A DNA stretch of 32,616 bases from Jaenimonas drosophilae (lineage: Eukaryota > Euglenozoa > Kinetoplastea > Trypanosomatida > Trypanosomatidae): contig JASAON010001459.1 in the NCBI GenBank assembly GCA_030849065.1, forward strand, positions 1 to 32,616, read 5' to 3'. Shown here in pieces: positions 9,803 through 17,822 of the stretch (position 1 is the stretch's first letter; every line of letters begins with the position of its first letter). The position numbers and the translations under genes are program-made. The notes below the pieces were generated by a model. It did no database searches. It had not been told where the DNA came from and saw only the letters and a list, made by a program, of their open reading frames with translations.

Positions 9803-9954
9803 GATTGTGAAGCTTCTCAATAGACCAAAATAAGTGAAAATCTCAGAGTAGAAAGCACTCAGAAACGATCATTTTCTTCCAGAAAATCACTCAGTAATAG
9901 AAATAAGATAGGTTTGTTGAATGTGAAAACTTTGAGCAAATCCAGTTTCCCGTC

Positions 9955-10839
9955 CTACAGCTTGTGTGCTCCTTTGCAGCATCCTGGAATCTTCACGAAG
10001 TCATCAAACTCGTAGCACTTTTGCTTTGGGCAACACTTCCAGTACTTATAGGTATCCCAGAAAACCGGGCCTCCCTCATGGTAAGTACACGCACTATCTG
10101 AGTTATCCGCCACAATAAACTCTTTCCCACAACCAAAGTTTCGACACTTTGCTTTGCCGTCTTTGATCTCTTGTGGAGCATGATGCTGCGCACCTTCAAA
10201 TTCCCGCGGTCCAGTCGTTTCTCGCGCGCCATCGATTGGGGCGCATGGTGTTGATATCTGTGCAGGAACAGCAATGGGCGTATTATTAGTGCACTGCGGA
10301 GGACACATGGCTTGTAGAGGAGGAGCAGAGCTGTGGCGACCAACTTGGCAAGTAGGAATTGCCAAAAAATCTTCCCAATCAAATGCTTTTTTTGAATCGC
10401 AGCATCCCCAGTGCTTCCCCAAGTCATGGAAAACAGGTCCCTTGGAATGGAAATGGCACGAGGTATCAGTATTCTCTTCTTCGAGGAAGTACTTTCCACA
10501 GCCAAAGTGGGAGCAAACCATTTCACCTTCGCGGTGCTGAGCTTGCTTGACTTCCGCCTTGTGGAGGACAGATACATCATTGTAGTCATGAATGTACTGA
10601 GACACCTTATCACTTCCTCTCAAGACGATTGATCCACACTTCAGCTCCAGTTGCTTCGCTTCCAAGTTCGAGCTCGGGTGCTTCAGTTGATAGCTCGACA
10701 CAAATTGCTCCACCAATCGTTCACAGGGTCCATTGGCCATTTCTTCGGGAACATTACACTTAACTTTGAATAATTCGCCCGAGCCACTCACGAGTTCGCC
10801 CGAAGAATTCTTTCCTTCATAAATTAGATAAACTTTCAT
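9955..10839 (-). CDS. Double-CHORD zinc-binding protein with a novel N-terminal domain
   Basis: 294 residues from the ATG at 10839; the frame continues upstream but a poly-T tract and AG lie directly before this ATG. Two CHORD domains are evident: residues 109-169 (CSHFGCGKYFLEEENTDTSC, HSKGPVFHD, HWGCC, DFLAIPTCQVGRH) and 232-292 (CRNFGCGKEF, CTYHEGGPVFWD, YWKCC, DFVKIPGCCKGAH). Each keeps all Cys/His ligands for two zinc ions. CHORD proteins (plant RAR1, animal CHP-1) are HSP90 co-chaperones. The N-terminal 100 residues (MKVYLIYEGKNSSGE...) are beta-rich, perhaps ubiquitin-like, and there is no CS domain as in animal CHP-1. The linker (170-230) is rich in Pro and Cys. CHORD assignment is firm; the HSP90 role is by family. 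Confidence 0.9.
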   Translation of the reverse strand: MKVYLIYEGKNSSGELVSGSGELFKVKCNVPEEMANGPCERLVEQFVSSYQLKHPSSNLEAKQLELKCGSIVLRGSDKVSQYIHDYNDVSVLHKAEVKQAQHREGEMVCSHFGCGKYFLEEENTDTSCHFHSKGPVFHDLGKHWGCCDSKKAFDWEDFLAIPTCQVGRHSSAPPLQAMCPPQCTNNTPIAVPAQISTPCAPIDGARETTGPREFEGAQHHAPQEIKDGKAKCRNFGCGKEFIVADNSDSACTYHEGGPVFWDTYKYWKCCPKQKCYEFDDFVKIPGCCKGAHKL

Positions 10840-11151
10840 CTTCTTTTGGCAAGGTGAGAGGACAATCAGAAAAAAAAAGCCATGACGGATTGGTGTCATG
10901 ATCACAGAGTGCACATATCCTAAGACTTCCACTTCATCATTATCAGCCAAACTTTCATATTGGAAAAAGGTTGCGGAAGCGTGAAACTCAGTAAGAGAAT
11001 GATCGATAAAGTAAAATGCAATCCGCAAGTTTTGACTCAGAGCCCAGGAGTCGGTTAGTAGCACAGAAAAGATACAAAACAATTATCATTGGCTTGTTTA
11101 TATTCTCGAAAAAAAACCACCTCGATTGTCTCCGCAATCAATCATCACCAC
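10840..11151. other. Intergenic stretch, no gene seen
   Basis: Between the desaturase stop and the CHORD start. It carries an open but probably untranslated extension of the CHORD frame, a poly-T tract and T-rich sequence near 11107-11115 on the coding strand. No other ORF looks coding. Confidence 0.6.
10841..10880 (-). promoter_or_regulatory. Probable trans-splice acceptor for the CHORD gene
   Basis: On the coding strand nine T followed by CTGATTGTCCTCTCACCTTG lead to AG dinucleotides 2-5 bases before the ATG. It sits inside the longer open frame and argues that the upstream extension is not translated. Confidence 0.5.
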
Positions 11152-12309
11152 CTATCGAGACTTATTAAAGCCGTAAAACAAACTCACGCCCTCCGATGGT
11201 ACGACATACCGGCACTGGGACCAGCTGTCACGCAATGCACTCCACAACGGCTTCTTATCCTCAACATACGTCTCCTTGAGAATTCCTTTGATATACTTGC
11301 GGGTAACAACAATCGCATGATAAAAGGGCATCTGACTGAACAAATGATGTACGACGTGCGAATCATTGATGTGGTGGAGCCATGAGTTCAAAAGAAATCC
11401 GTAGTCACGATCAACGGCGGCAATTGCACCACGAACAAATGTCCACTCATCGTGTGAGTAGTGAGGAATACGGAGGTCTGAATGCTGCAAATACGTAATG
11501 TACAACAGCCAGAAATTTACCCACAAGTAAGGGGCAATGTACCAGCAAAAGACGCTCAAGATCCCGCATTGGTAAATACTTGCGCCAATCGCGGCCAGCA
11601 CAAATACGATTCCAACGTCAGAAACCACAATGTCGCGAGCATCCTCGGGGCGGAAGAGCGGTGAAGAAGGCTCAAAGTGGTTTGTTCTGCGGCCATAGTT
11701 CTGGCTTGCGATATTGAACAGCAGGTACGCAGGCCATCCGAACAGAAAGACAGCCAGCATATTGAGGAGCATCACAATAGGGGTTTCTTCGACAAGGTCA
11801 ATCACCTTGTTTTCCTTTCTGGGGACAAAAACATTGTCCTTTGTTAAGTGGTTGGTGTGTTTGTGGTGATTGCCGTGGGAGATGCGCCATGCATGGTACG
11901 GGACGAGGGTAATTGAGTGGAGAAGGAAACCAACGGTGTCATTTATTTGACGGCTAGGGCTGAAGGCCTGATGTCCACATTCATGAGCAAGAATCCACAG
12001 CGCAGTTCCGTTGAGTCCCTGAATCAGCCAAAATAACGACCAGGCAGCAAATTTTACGGCGCCAACAATGGGTGACCCTCCAGATGCCACCTCCAAGGAG
12101 GTTAGCAGAGGAAGGACAATCTTTGCCATCACTGCGTATGTAGTAATCACTTGAATAACATCTCGCAGCAAATACAGTCCACTGTGAAAGGCAGACCTCT
12201 GGAAATACTTTGCCGGAATTTGATCCTGAATCTCTTTAATTGTCAGAGAGGAAGATGGTACGTACACATCCACTTCCTTCTCCAGTCCAGCTTTCAGGTG
12301 GGATTTCAT
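11152..12309 (-). CDS. Delta-12 (oleate) fatty acid desaturase, FAD2 type
   Basis: 385 residues from the first ATG, which follows a C/T-rich stretch ending ATTTACAG. Membrane di-iron desaturase with its three histidine boxes: HECGH at 109-113, HGNHHKHTNH at 145-154 and HVVHH at 318-322. Other FAD2 hallmarks are NDTVGFLLHS after box 1, the VFVPRKE segment after box 2, and VDRDYGFLLNSWLHHINDSH leading into box 3, followed by LFSQMPFYHA. This closely follows the plant oleate desaturase pattern, so conversion of oleoyl to linoleoyl chains on ER phospholipids is the expected reaction. Box 2 has HGNHH in place of the common HRRHH, but all histidines remain. Hydrophobic segments near 45-65, 75-105 and 180-205 and 230-275 fit the family topology. 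Kinetoplastids are known to make linoleate with such an enzyme. Confidence 0.92.
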   Translation of the reverse strand: MKSHLKAGLEKEVDVYVPSSSLTIKEIQDQIPAKYFQRSAFHSGLYLLRDVIQVITTYAVMAKIVLPLLTSLEVASGGSPIVGAVKFAAWSLFWLIQGLNGTALWILAHECGHQAFSPSRQINDTVGFLLHSITLVPYHAWRISHGNHHKHTNHLTKDNVFVPRKENKVIDLVEETPIVMLLNMLAVFLFGWPAYLLFNIASQNYGRRTNHFEPSSPLFRPEDARDIVVSDVGIVFVLAAIGASIYQCGILSVFCWYIAPYLWVNFWLLYITYLQHSDLRIPHYSHDEWTFVRGAIAAVDRDYGFLLNSWLHHINDSHVVHHLFSQMPFYHAIVVTRKYIKGILKETYVEDKKPLWSALRDSWSQCRYVVPSEGVSLFYGFNKSR

Positions 12310-12310
12310 G

Positions 12311-12348
12311 CTGTAAATAACCTTCGTGTACAAGAAATGAGAGAAGGG
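12311..12348 (-). promoter_or_regulatory. Probable trans-splice acceptor for the desaturase
   Basis: Coding strand reads CCCTTCTCTCATTTCTTGTA and then GGTTATTTACAGC directly before the ATG at 12309. Good pyrimidine tract and a single AG one base before the start codon. Confidence 0.55.
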
Positions 12349-12390
12349 CAGAAATATTGAGTGACGAGCAGTCTTTGGAAGAATCAATCA

Positions 12391-12576
12391 TCAATGTGAG
12401 AGCACTGCCACCTGTATGGCGAACTGAATTTTGCAATGACTCATGTCAGCACCATGCCTTGATTCCATGAAAACGTCAAAGCATCCAGCGATAACGTCCC
12501 GCGTATCCTCATCATCTGAGTTGCGACCTGCCCAAGCTGTGTGTTCCAACTTGCGCAAATCAAAGCCCAAACACCT
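12391..12576 (-). pseudogene. Possible C-terminal fragment of a disrupted host gene
   Basis: A minus-strand frame of 61 codons with no start ATG that ends in TGA. It contains FDLRKLEHTAWAGRN, DEDTRDVIAGCFDVFMESRH and CKIQFAIQVAVLSH, with amino-acid use like a real protein end. A second frame of the same strand (about 12470-12640) is also open and contains VEAHPFEAVREY and SPFLLIFSEGV, so a frameshift may join them. Both lie right at the edge of the GC-rich block, suggesting the upstream part of a host gene has been lost or scrambled there. I do not recognise the protein. It could instead be untranslated sequence open by chance. Confidence 0.28.
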
Positions 12577-12639
12577 TCAGAGAATATCAAAAGAAAGGGG
12601 CTATATTCCCGCACCGCTTCGAATGGGTGAGCTTCAACT

Positions 12640-14292
12640 TTCGATTAATCCGATGGCGCGCGCGCTTTCGCCCGAAGGCACTTGGGGGGGGGGGGCGTTG
12701 GCGGCGTTTGGCTGTTCAACCGCCCGGGAAAGTCTTTTGGGGATTCTTCAAGTTCAATGCCGCGGCCCCCCCCCCTCGTGAAATTTTCCCGTTGTCCTGT
12801 GCCAAAGGCCCCCGCGTGCCCGGCGCCGGCGCGGCGGGGCCCCAAATGTCGCGGGCGGGCTCGCAAAAACAAAGCGCGGCGCGGCCCACGGGCGGGTTTT
12901 TGTTTCTGCCCAGAGCCCCGCCACCGCTTTTTTCTTTTTTTTTTTTTGGGGGGGGGGCGGGTTTGGCCCCTTTTAAAGCCGCTTTTTGAACCCCGGCGCG
13001 GCGCCCCCAGGATTCCCCAGCCGCTGGCCGCCTCCCCCGTTTTGGATTCGGGCTGCGGGTCGGGGTTTGGGGTCGGATTTTTGGGGGTTGGCGGGGCTTT
13101 TGGCTGCCCCCCCCCCTTCTCCCGGCGGGGGGCCGCTCGAACGGCGCCGAAGGGCTGGTTCCCAACCAAGCCAAAACACTGGCAAAATTGAGACCGGCAT
13201 GAATGTTTGAGCGTTTCGGTTGCAGGACTTTCACGTCGGTGATATCTTTGCTGGTGTGCGCGACGAAAATGAACCCGGCGGGCGCGTTCCGCCTGCTGCG
13301 GGCCTGCGGGGTTGCGGGGGGGGGGTGCCGCCGGGAGGCGGCGGGTTGCGACTTGGACGATGGGATTCCCTGACCGGACCCTTTGGTTGGACAAGTTCAG
13401 GAGCTGGGCGAACTCATCTTGCGGAACGATTGGTGGAAGATTGCTGGCCGGCGCCAAGTATCCTGCACCGGGGCGGATTATGATTTCATAGCTTGCGCGG
13501 GCGCCTCGGCTGGCGGCCGGGGTGCTTTGATTCAACGGCGGGCTTGCGGTTTTCTGAAAAAGGTGCGGCCACGGTGGATACATGACAATCTGCCTTTTGG
13601 CAAAAAACATTTCTCCTTGGATGCCAACACGCCAACCCTTCGTTTTAACGCGCGACATTCTGGGCGTGCTGGGCTGCTCGGTTGGTTTTTGCGTTTTTTG
13701 CTGGAACGGATGGGTATCCCTCACGGTTCCCGCATCGCCCGCATAACGGACCACTTTCCGATTGCGCACGCGCAGCAAAAATTGAACGGTTTCGGCAGAA
13801 TGGGCGGGGGCTTCTCGTTAAACAATCTCTTCGAATTTGCGTGCGGCGTTGGGGAAGGCCGCGGCGCCGATCGCCCGGCGGGCATCGCGCCTCGCGGCTT
13901 TGGGGCGGTGGGGCTCCGTGGGGGAATCGGCGTCCCGGCGGAAACCTGCGCGCGCCTCCCGGGCGGAATCTCGCGGTGGGGTGCGTCGTGGGCGTGGGGG
14001 TGGCGGCTTGCCAAACCTGTGGGGGGGGGGGCTTTCCGCGGGGGCAAGGGCGGGGCGGTGGTTTGGCAATGTGTGCTGCGTTGGGCGCTTGCCAAGCGGT
14101 CGCGCTTGGTTATCGCATTCGCCCTTCCGCCCCTAACTCGCAGAGTGTCGTGACGCCATTGCCCCGTGCATGGGGCTTGGAGCGGGTGGGGGAATGGCGG
14201 CCGGCGCGCGGAAAACCCCTTTCCGTTTTTCGGCCGCGGGGAAAATGCTTGGTGAATGCCCCCCCTTCCAAAANCCCCCGCCCCCCCCCCGG

Positions 14293-14330
<38 letters not shown>

Positions 14331-14480
14331 CGCAGCCCCCCGCCCTGGCGGCGGCGGCCAAACATACGCTTGGGGCGGAACCTGAAAATGCGCGCAAACG
14401 CGGGGAAAAACCGCGCGTCGCAAAGGGGAAAACAATAGTCCGGCTGGCGGGCGAAGAGATGCTGCCGCGCGGCGGCGTCC
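12640..14480. other. Aberrant GC-rich block: probable contaminating or low-quality sequence, or misjoin
   Basis: Composition changes sharply at both ends. The block is dominated by G and C, with many runs of 7-12 identical bases (near 12686, 12769, 12938, 13111, 13317, 14023), one N at 14273 and a run of 36 G. Long frames exist on both strands but are rich in Pro/Gly/Arg and no homologue is recognised. On the minus strand a coherent-looking stretch (ASYEIIIRPGAGYLAPAS, then PIVPQDEFAQLLNLSNQR) changes frame at a C-run near 13320 and continues as GFIFVAHTSKDITDVKVLQP and NFASVLAWLGTSPSAP. That suggests a real but foreign, perhaps bacterial, gene damaged by homopolymer errors. No feature in it is annotated as functional. 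Confidence 0.75.
14295..14330 (+). repeat. Homopolymer run of 36 G
   Basis: Uninterrupted G run, preceded by C10GGCC and by an N 22 bases before. More likely a sequencing or assembly artefact than a genuine G-tract. Confidence 0.85.
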
Positions 14481-14489
14481 GCAGACACC

Positions 14490-15187
14490 CTTGCTGCACA
14501 GAAACTCAAATGGGCGGGAACAGAAGCCACATAATGAACGGTCCCATACGGTGGCGGTGAACCATTCAGCGCGAGTGTCTTCGTTCCAGCAGGTTCGCGC
14601 GATGCGCAGCACAAAGGCCAGCACCAGAGCAGGAACGCGTTGTGCCATAATAGTAGCCCAACGCGAACGATGCCAATGTGGAACTGTCTGTACCACCATA
14701 GTCACTGCTGCGCCGGCAAGCACAACGCCTCCGTCACGCCCAAGATGAGATGAACCATCGTATGGGCATGTAGTCAAATCAGGCCCGAAGTCATCTCTAA
14801 AGCAACATGTATGTGGAGCTAGAAATATGCACCGCGCAGGAAGGAGAACGACGAAAGCATGCGGATCAACGCCACGTCCACGGGGTAAGGGAAATTTGTC
14901 AGCTTGCTCGAGTATTTAGTTGCCACAGTCAGCATACCCAGCGCGTACGCATTACGATGGATTTCAATTTGGATTCTCAATAGTTGTCAAGAAACCCCAT
15001 GTGACTGGGCCATGTGCAACGCCTGGCCACAAGAGGTAGGCCTCAGCACGTCACGAACATGTTGACTGACAGTGTTTAGTGCTAAGTTTTGCCTCATGGC
15101 GAACGTTTGGTGCCATAGAGCGAAGGCCAACAACGTGTTTCCTTCCACATCGGAATAACAATGTGCGCCATTTCCAGATCTCAACAT
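14490..15187 (-). pseudogene. Broken ORF series, possibly a decayed or mis-sequenced membrane protein gene
   Basis: From an ATG at 15187 a frame runs to 14819 with one in-frame TGA at 14987. It contains DVEGNTLLAFALWHQTFAMR and, after the TGA, RNAYALGMLTVATKYSSKL and YPVDVALIRMLSSFSFLRG. After its TAG stop a different minus frame (open from 14915) carries LGRDGGVVLAGAAVTMVVQ, RVPALVLAFVLRIARTCW and EWFTATVWDRSLCGFCSRPF before entering the GC-rich block. The segments read like parts of one protein with two membrane helices, broken by a stop and a frameshift. A possible acceptor (T-rich run, then TATGGTACTAG) lies upstream of the ATG. I do not recognise the protein. Decay, sequencing error near the bad block, or chance are all possible. 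Confidence 0.3.
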
Positions 15188-15930
15188 GTGGTATCAATCA
15201 CTTTATCTAGTACCATATGCATGAAAAACAAGCAAATCAATCGCAGTGGCCGTCATTCGATCTCAAAAAAAAATTACTCTCTGCATTCCAGTGATATGTG
15301 GAAGACAGTAACATCCATCTCGTTCTGTATGAGCTTTCAGAGAGCAATGATCTCCACCTCACACCTGCCTATCAACGTACTGAAGCAAACAAACATGCCC
15401 ATTGGTGCGACAGACGCTCTTGTAGGTTAAGATGAAAACACTGAGAGGTGGCATCACAAACTGCCCAACGGACGAAAAACAAAAAAAAAACAAAAAAAAC
15501 GCTCAGCACCACAATGATGCCACGATGAAAAAAAAAGTCCTGCAAAATGCTTCACGCATCCAGTACCCATCCTCGTTGAATTGATGCTCACTCAAATTCT
15601 TCACGTGAATGGTTACAAAGAAGCGAGAAACAGATCTACGGAATCGATGCACTCGGTGAGCCGAACACGGGAAATGAAATCAGAAACCAGTCACAATATC
15701 TTGCAGTCACTCACTTGCTCAACCATGGGGTAGTTGTTCCTATGCATGTGCCTATTCCACGGTAATGAACATTGAGTTTTGCCAAATTGTGTCTGCAAAG
15801 GGTCTTCGCTCATTGAAGGTTCACAGCAGTTCATCGGAAAGCCTGCGAATAGAGCAACGACAAAGGCCACAGCACAACATCGGCCATCAACAATTAGTAG
15901 TCATCCCAAGCTAAAGTGAGCGAGAGTTCC
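15188..15930. other. Intergenic region with long T tracts on the coding strand
   Basis: 743 bases without a convincing gene. On the coding (minus) strand there are long pyrimidine stretches: T-runs around 15478-15500 interrupted by single G, a run of nine T near 15529-15537 and another near 15266-15274. These could be trans-splicing or polyadenylation signals for the broken ORF downstream, and the region would include the 3' UTR of the PC-esterase-like gene. Confidence 0.5.
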
Positions 15931-17448
15931 TCACGCGAGCAGCTCACTCCCAACAATGTGGCCCATCCATTGAACCATAATACCATCAATCAAACCTGGG
16001 CAAAAGTATCCGTCTGAATACTCGAACTCCAACGGAAAACAAAGAAAGTGCGCAGCATCTATCCTTGTTGCAATGTCTGACATTACACGCCAAATGACAT
16101 CAAAGTCCAGCAAGTACCTCTGCATTGGGCTTTGACCATCCAACTTTAGAGCAGGAAGTGAACTATTGGGACTAACCGTCCACGGAAGGTGGCGTAGATA
16201 TGTATTTCGCTGTTCCAACACAGCAGTAGGAATGTAACGCGTAATCATATTACGCTGACTCTTTGTCATGTTGAGTCGAGGTGACGTTGCGTAGAACATA
16301 ATAGGAGACTTGCCTGCCCTTTCCGCATACCTTCCGTGAAGAGAGGTCTTGCCGTAGAACGCTGCATAGCGCTGCTCGTGAAATTCCTGGAAAACATCAA
16401 TCATACGCTCTGGTTTGCGGTTGCGGAAATTACCTCCAGGTGACCAATACGTGAAGCAGTTGTAGCTGATGGGAGGGGGTGGCATCCGCTTATGGAGTTC
16501 AAACACAGGGGTCAGAGGATCTGGATCCCATATGCCCAAAAAGGCAAGCAGTACACCCTTCACGTGCTCCTCGCACTCAGACGCTGGAGGGTGTACAGGA
16601 AGAAAGCCAGGGAAAAACTTGGCCAATATGCAGCGATGGGGAAGCGGCAGATGTACCTTTTCCTGGTCCTCAACGTCGAGTACCATCCTAACACGCCAAT
16701 CGTGAATATTGACTGCCTCGTCTCTGTCAGCTCGCACTATATACAACAAATCGGTGACCTCTGAAACACAATGTGCGACATCCCTGAGCATACACAGAAG
16801 CCGATGCATCACAGTACGCACTAACGAGTCACCACTGAAAATGATGCCCGTATTTAGAGTACCCTCTGCTGCCATTCGCTGGGTAAAGTGGTAGAGCACA
16901 GACAACATTTCTCGAGGAGTGTAGTCGCGGTACTTCCCAATGCATGACTTTCGGTATATGGACCAGCGTGGTACTCCCAAAGGCCCAGTGTAGCGAGAGC
17001 GAACTACATCCGTTAGTGACATTGGTCCTGCTACGCATTCCGCCCCACCAGCTTCAGCCAGTAATGCGCGCAGCTCGGGCAGTGGAATAGGATCCATTGG
17101 CGGATTAAAGTGCACAATGTTGGGGTACAGGCACGTGTCCAAGGTTCGGATCTTGTCAATACACAGTAGTTTCAGAGGTGGTGTGAGCTTGACAGGTGGG
17201 CCACAGGACGTGTTTCGCTTGTGAAGTCGCATACACATGTGTTCATAGAGATTATCTCGCAGACACGTCACGACGCCTGGAGGTGCTTCGTTGGGGGGTG
17301 GCTTGAAACTGTGCTTCTGCTCAACATAGTTGATGTGATCATTTGCGCGGTGAATGAACGCAGCAGATAATACAAGCACAGAGATGGCAAAGAGACCCAA
17401 CAGCAGCTGGAAACGCTTCCACACAGGGCTCATTCTCTTCGGGGGCAT
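15931..17448 (-). CDS. Type II membrane PC-esterase-like protein (TBL/CAS1 type acyltransferase-esterase)
   Basis: 505 residues from the first ATG; the frame extends upstream only to a TTG. A short basic tail and one membrane helix (about 13-33, LLLGLFAISVLVLSAAF) make it a type II Golgi or surface protein. Paired cysteines dominate residues 60-170. At 202-220 comes GIIFSGDSLVRTVMHRLLCM, matching the GDS block of PC-esterase domains ('vGDSlxRxxxxsLxCll') with catalytic Ser208. Near the end DAAHF (464-468) and CPGLIDGIM (483-491) match the second block (DxxHWCxPGxxDxW), supplying Asp464 and His467, with about 15 extra residues between the halves. Plant TBL proteins and animal CASD1 of this group move acetyl groups on polysaccharides or sialic acid. 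Substrate here is unknown; the family call is by motif order. Confidence 0.6.
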   Translation of the reverse strand: MPPKRMSPVWKRFQLLLGLFAISVLVLSAAFIHRANDHINYVEQKHSFKPPPNEAPPGVVTCLRDNLYEHMCMRLHKRNTSCGPPVKLTPPLKLLCIDKIRTLDTCLYPNIVHFNPPMDPIPLPELRALLAEAGGAECVAGPMSLTDVVRSRYTGPLGVPRWSIYRKSCIGKYRDYTPREMLSVLYHFTQRMAAEGTLNTGIIFSGDSLVRTVMHRLLCMLRDVAHCVSEVTDLLYIVRADRDEAVNIHDWRVRMVLDVEDQEKVHLPLPHRCILAKFFPGFLPVHPPASECEEHVKGVLLAFLGIWDPDPLTPVFELHKRMPPPPISYNCFTYWSPGGNFRNRKPERMIDVFQEFHEQRYAAFYGKTSLHGRYAERAGKSPIMFYATSPRLNMTKSQRNMITRYIPTAVLEQRNTYLRHLPWTVSPNSSLPALKLDGQSPMQRYLLDFDVIWRVMSDIATRIDAAHFLCFPLEFEYSDGYFCPGLIDGIMVQWMGHIVGSELLA

Positions 17449-17822
17449 CTTAAGAGAAGGTGTCTTGAAAAGGTACACCAACTATATATGTAAAAAAGAT
17501 GAGAGATTCAGGACATGTTGCTCATTATTCCGGAGCATATCCGCTCACCAAAGAACGCGACAGCTTCCATCATGCAGAGACAGGTGACTCCCAACAAACA
17601 CGTTGTGCTCACTGGAGGGTATTCCAGCAATGTGTGGAGCCCACGTATCATGTTATGGATACGTAGAAAAAAGACACGCCAAATCTTTCACACTGTAGTG
17701 CCTTCGACTCTTCAGACATCGTGCGCAAGCACTGATCCCCGTGCTGTTTTAGGTGGATGCTACACGTCCCGGTACACAATCTTTGCTATGCAGTACAACT
17801 GTCGAGGGACGGTAGCACTCAA
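17449..17822. other. Intergenic region, no gene seen
   Basis: 374 bases holding the 3' flank of the 877-aa gene and the 5' flank of the PC-esterase-like gene. Coding-strand T-rich pieces (CATCTTTTTTACATATATAG and CACCTTCTCTTAAG immediately before the ATG) could be the acceptor. Plus-strand ORFs here do not look coding. Confidence 0.5.

Noticed and set aside
14295..14330. G-quadruplex or telomere-like G tract as a functional element
   Set aside because: Next to an N and other homopolymer runs in a block that looks like low-quality sequence.
12682..14560. Several long ORFs on both strands of the GC-rich block
   Set aside because: Open because GC-rich DNA has few stops; composition is Pro/Gly/Arg repeats, and frames conflict and change at homopolymers.
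14987..14989. TGA read as tryptophan in a nuclear gene
   Set aside because: The first full gene (368-1585) ends in TGA and no other good gene here carries internal TGA, so code change is not supported.
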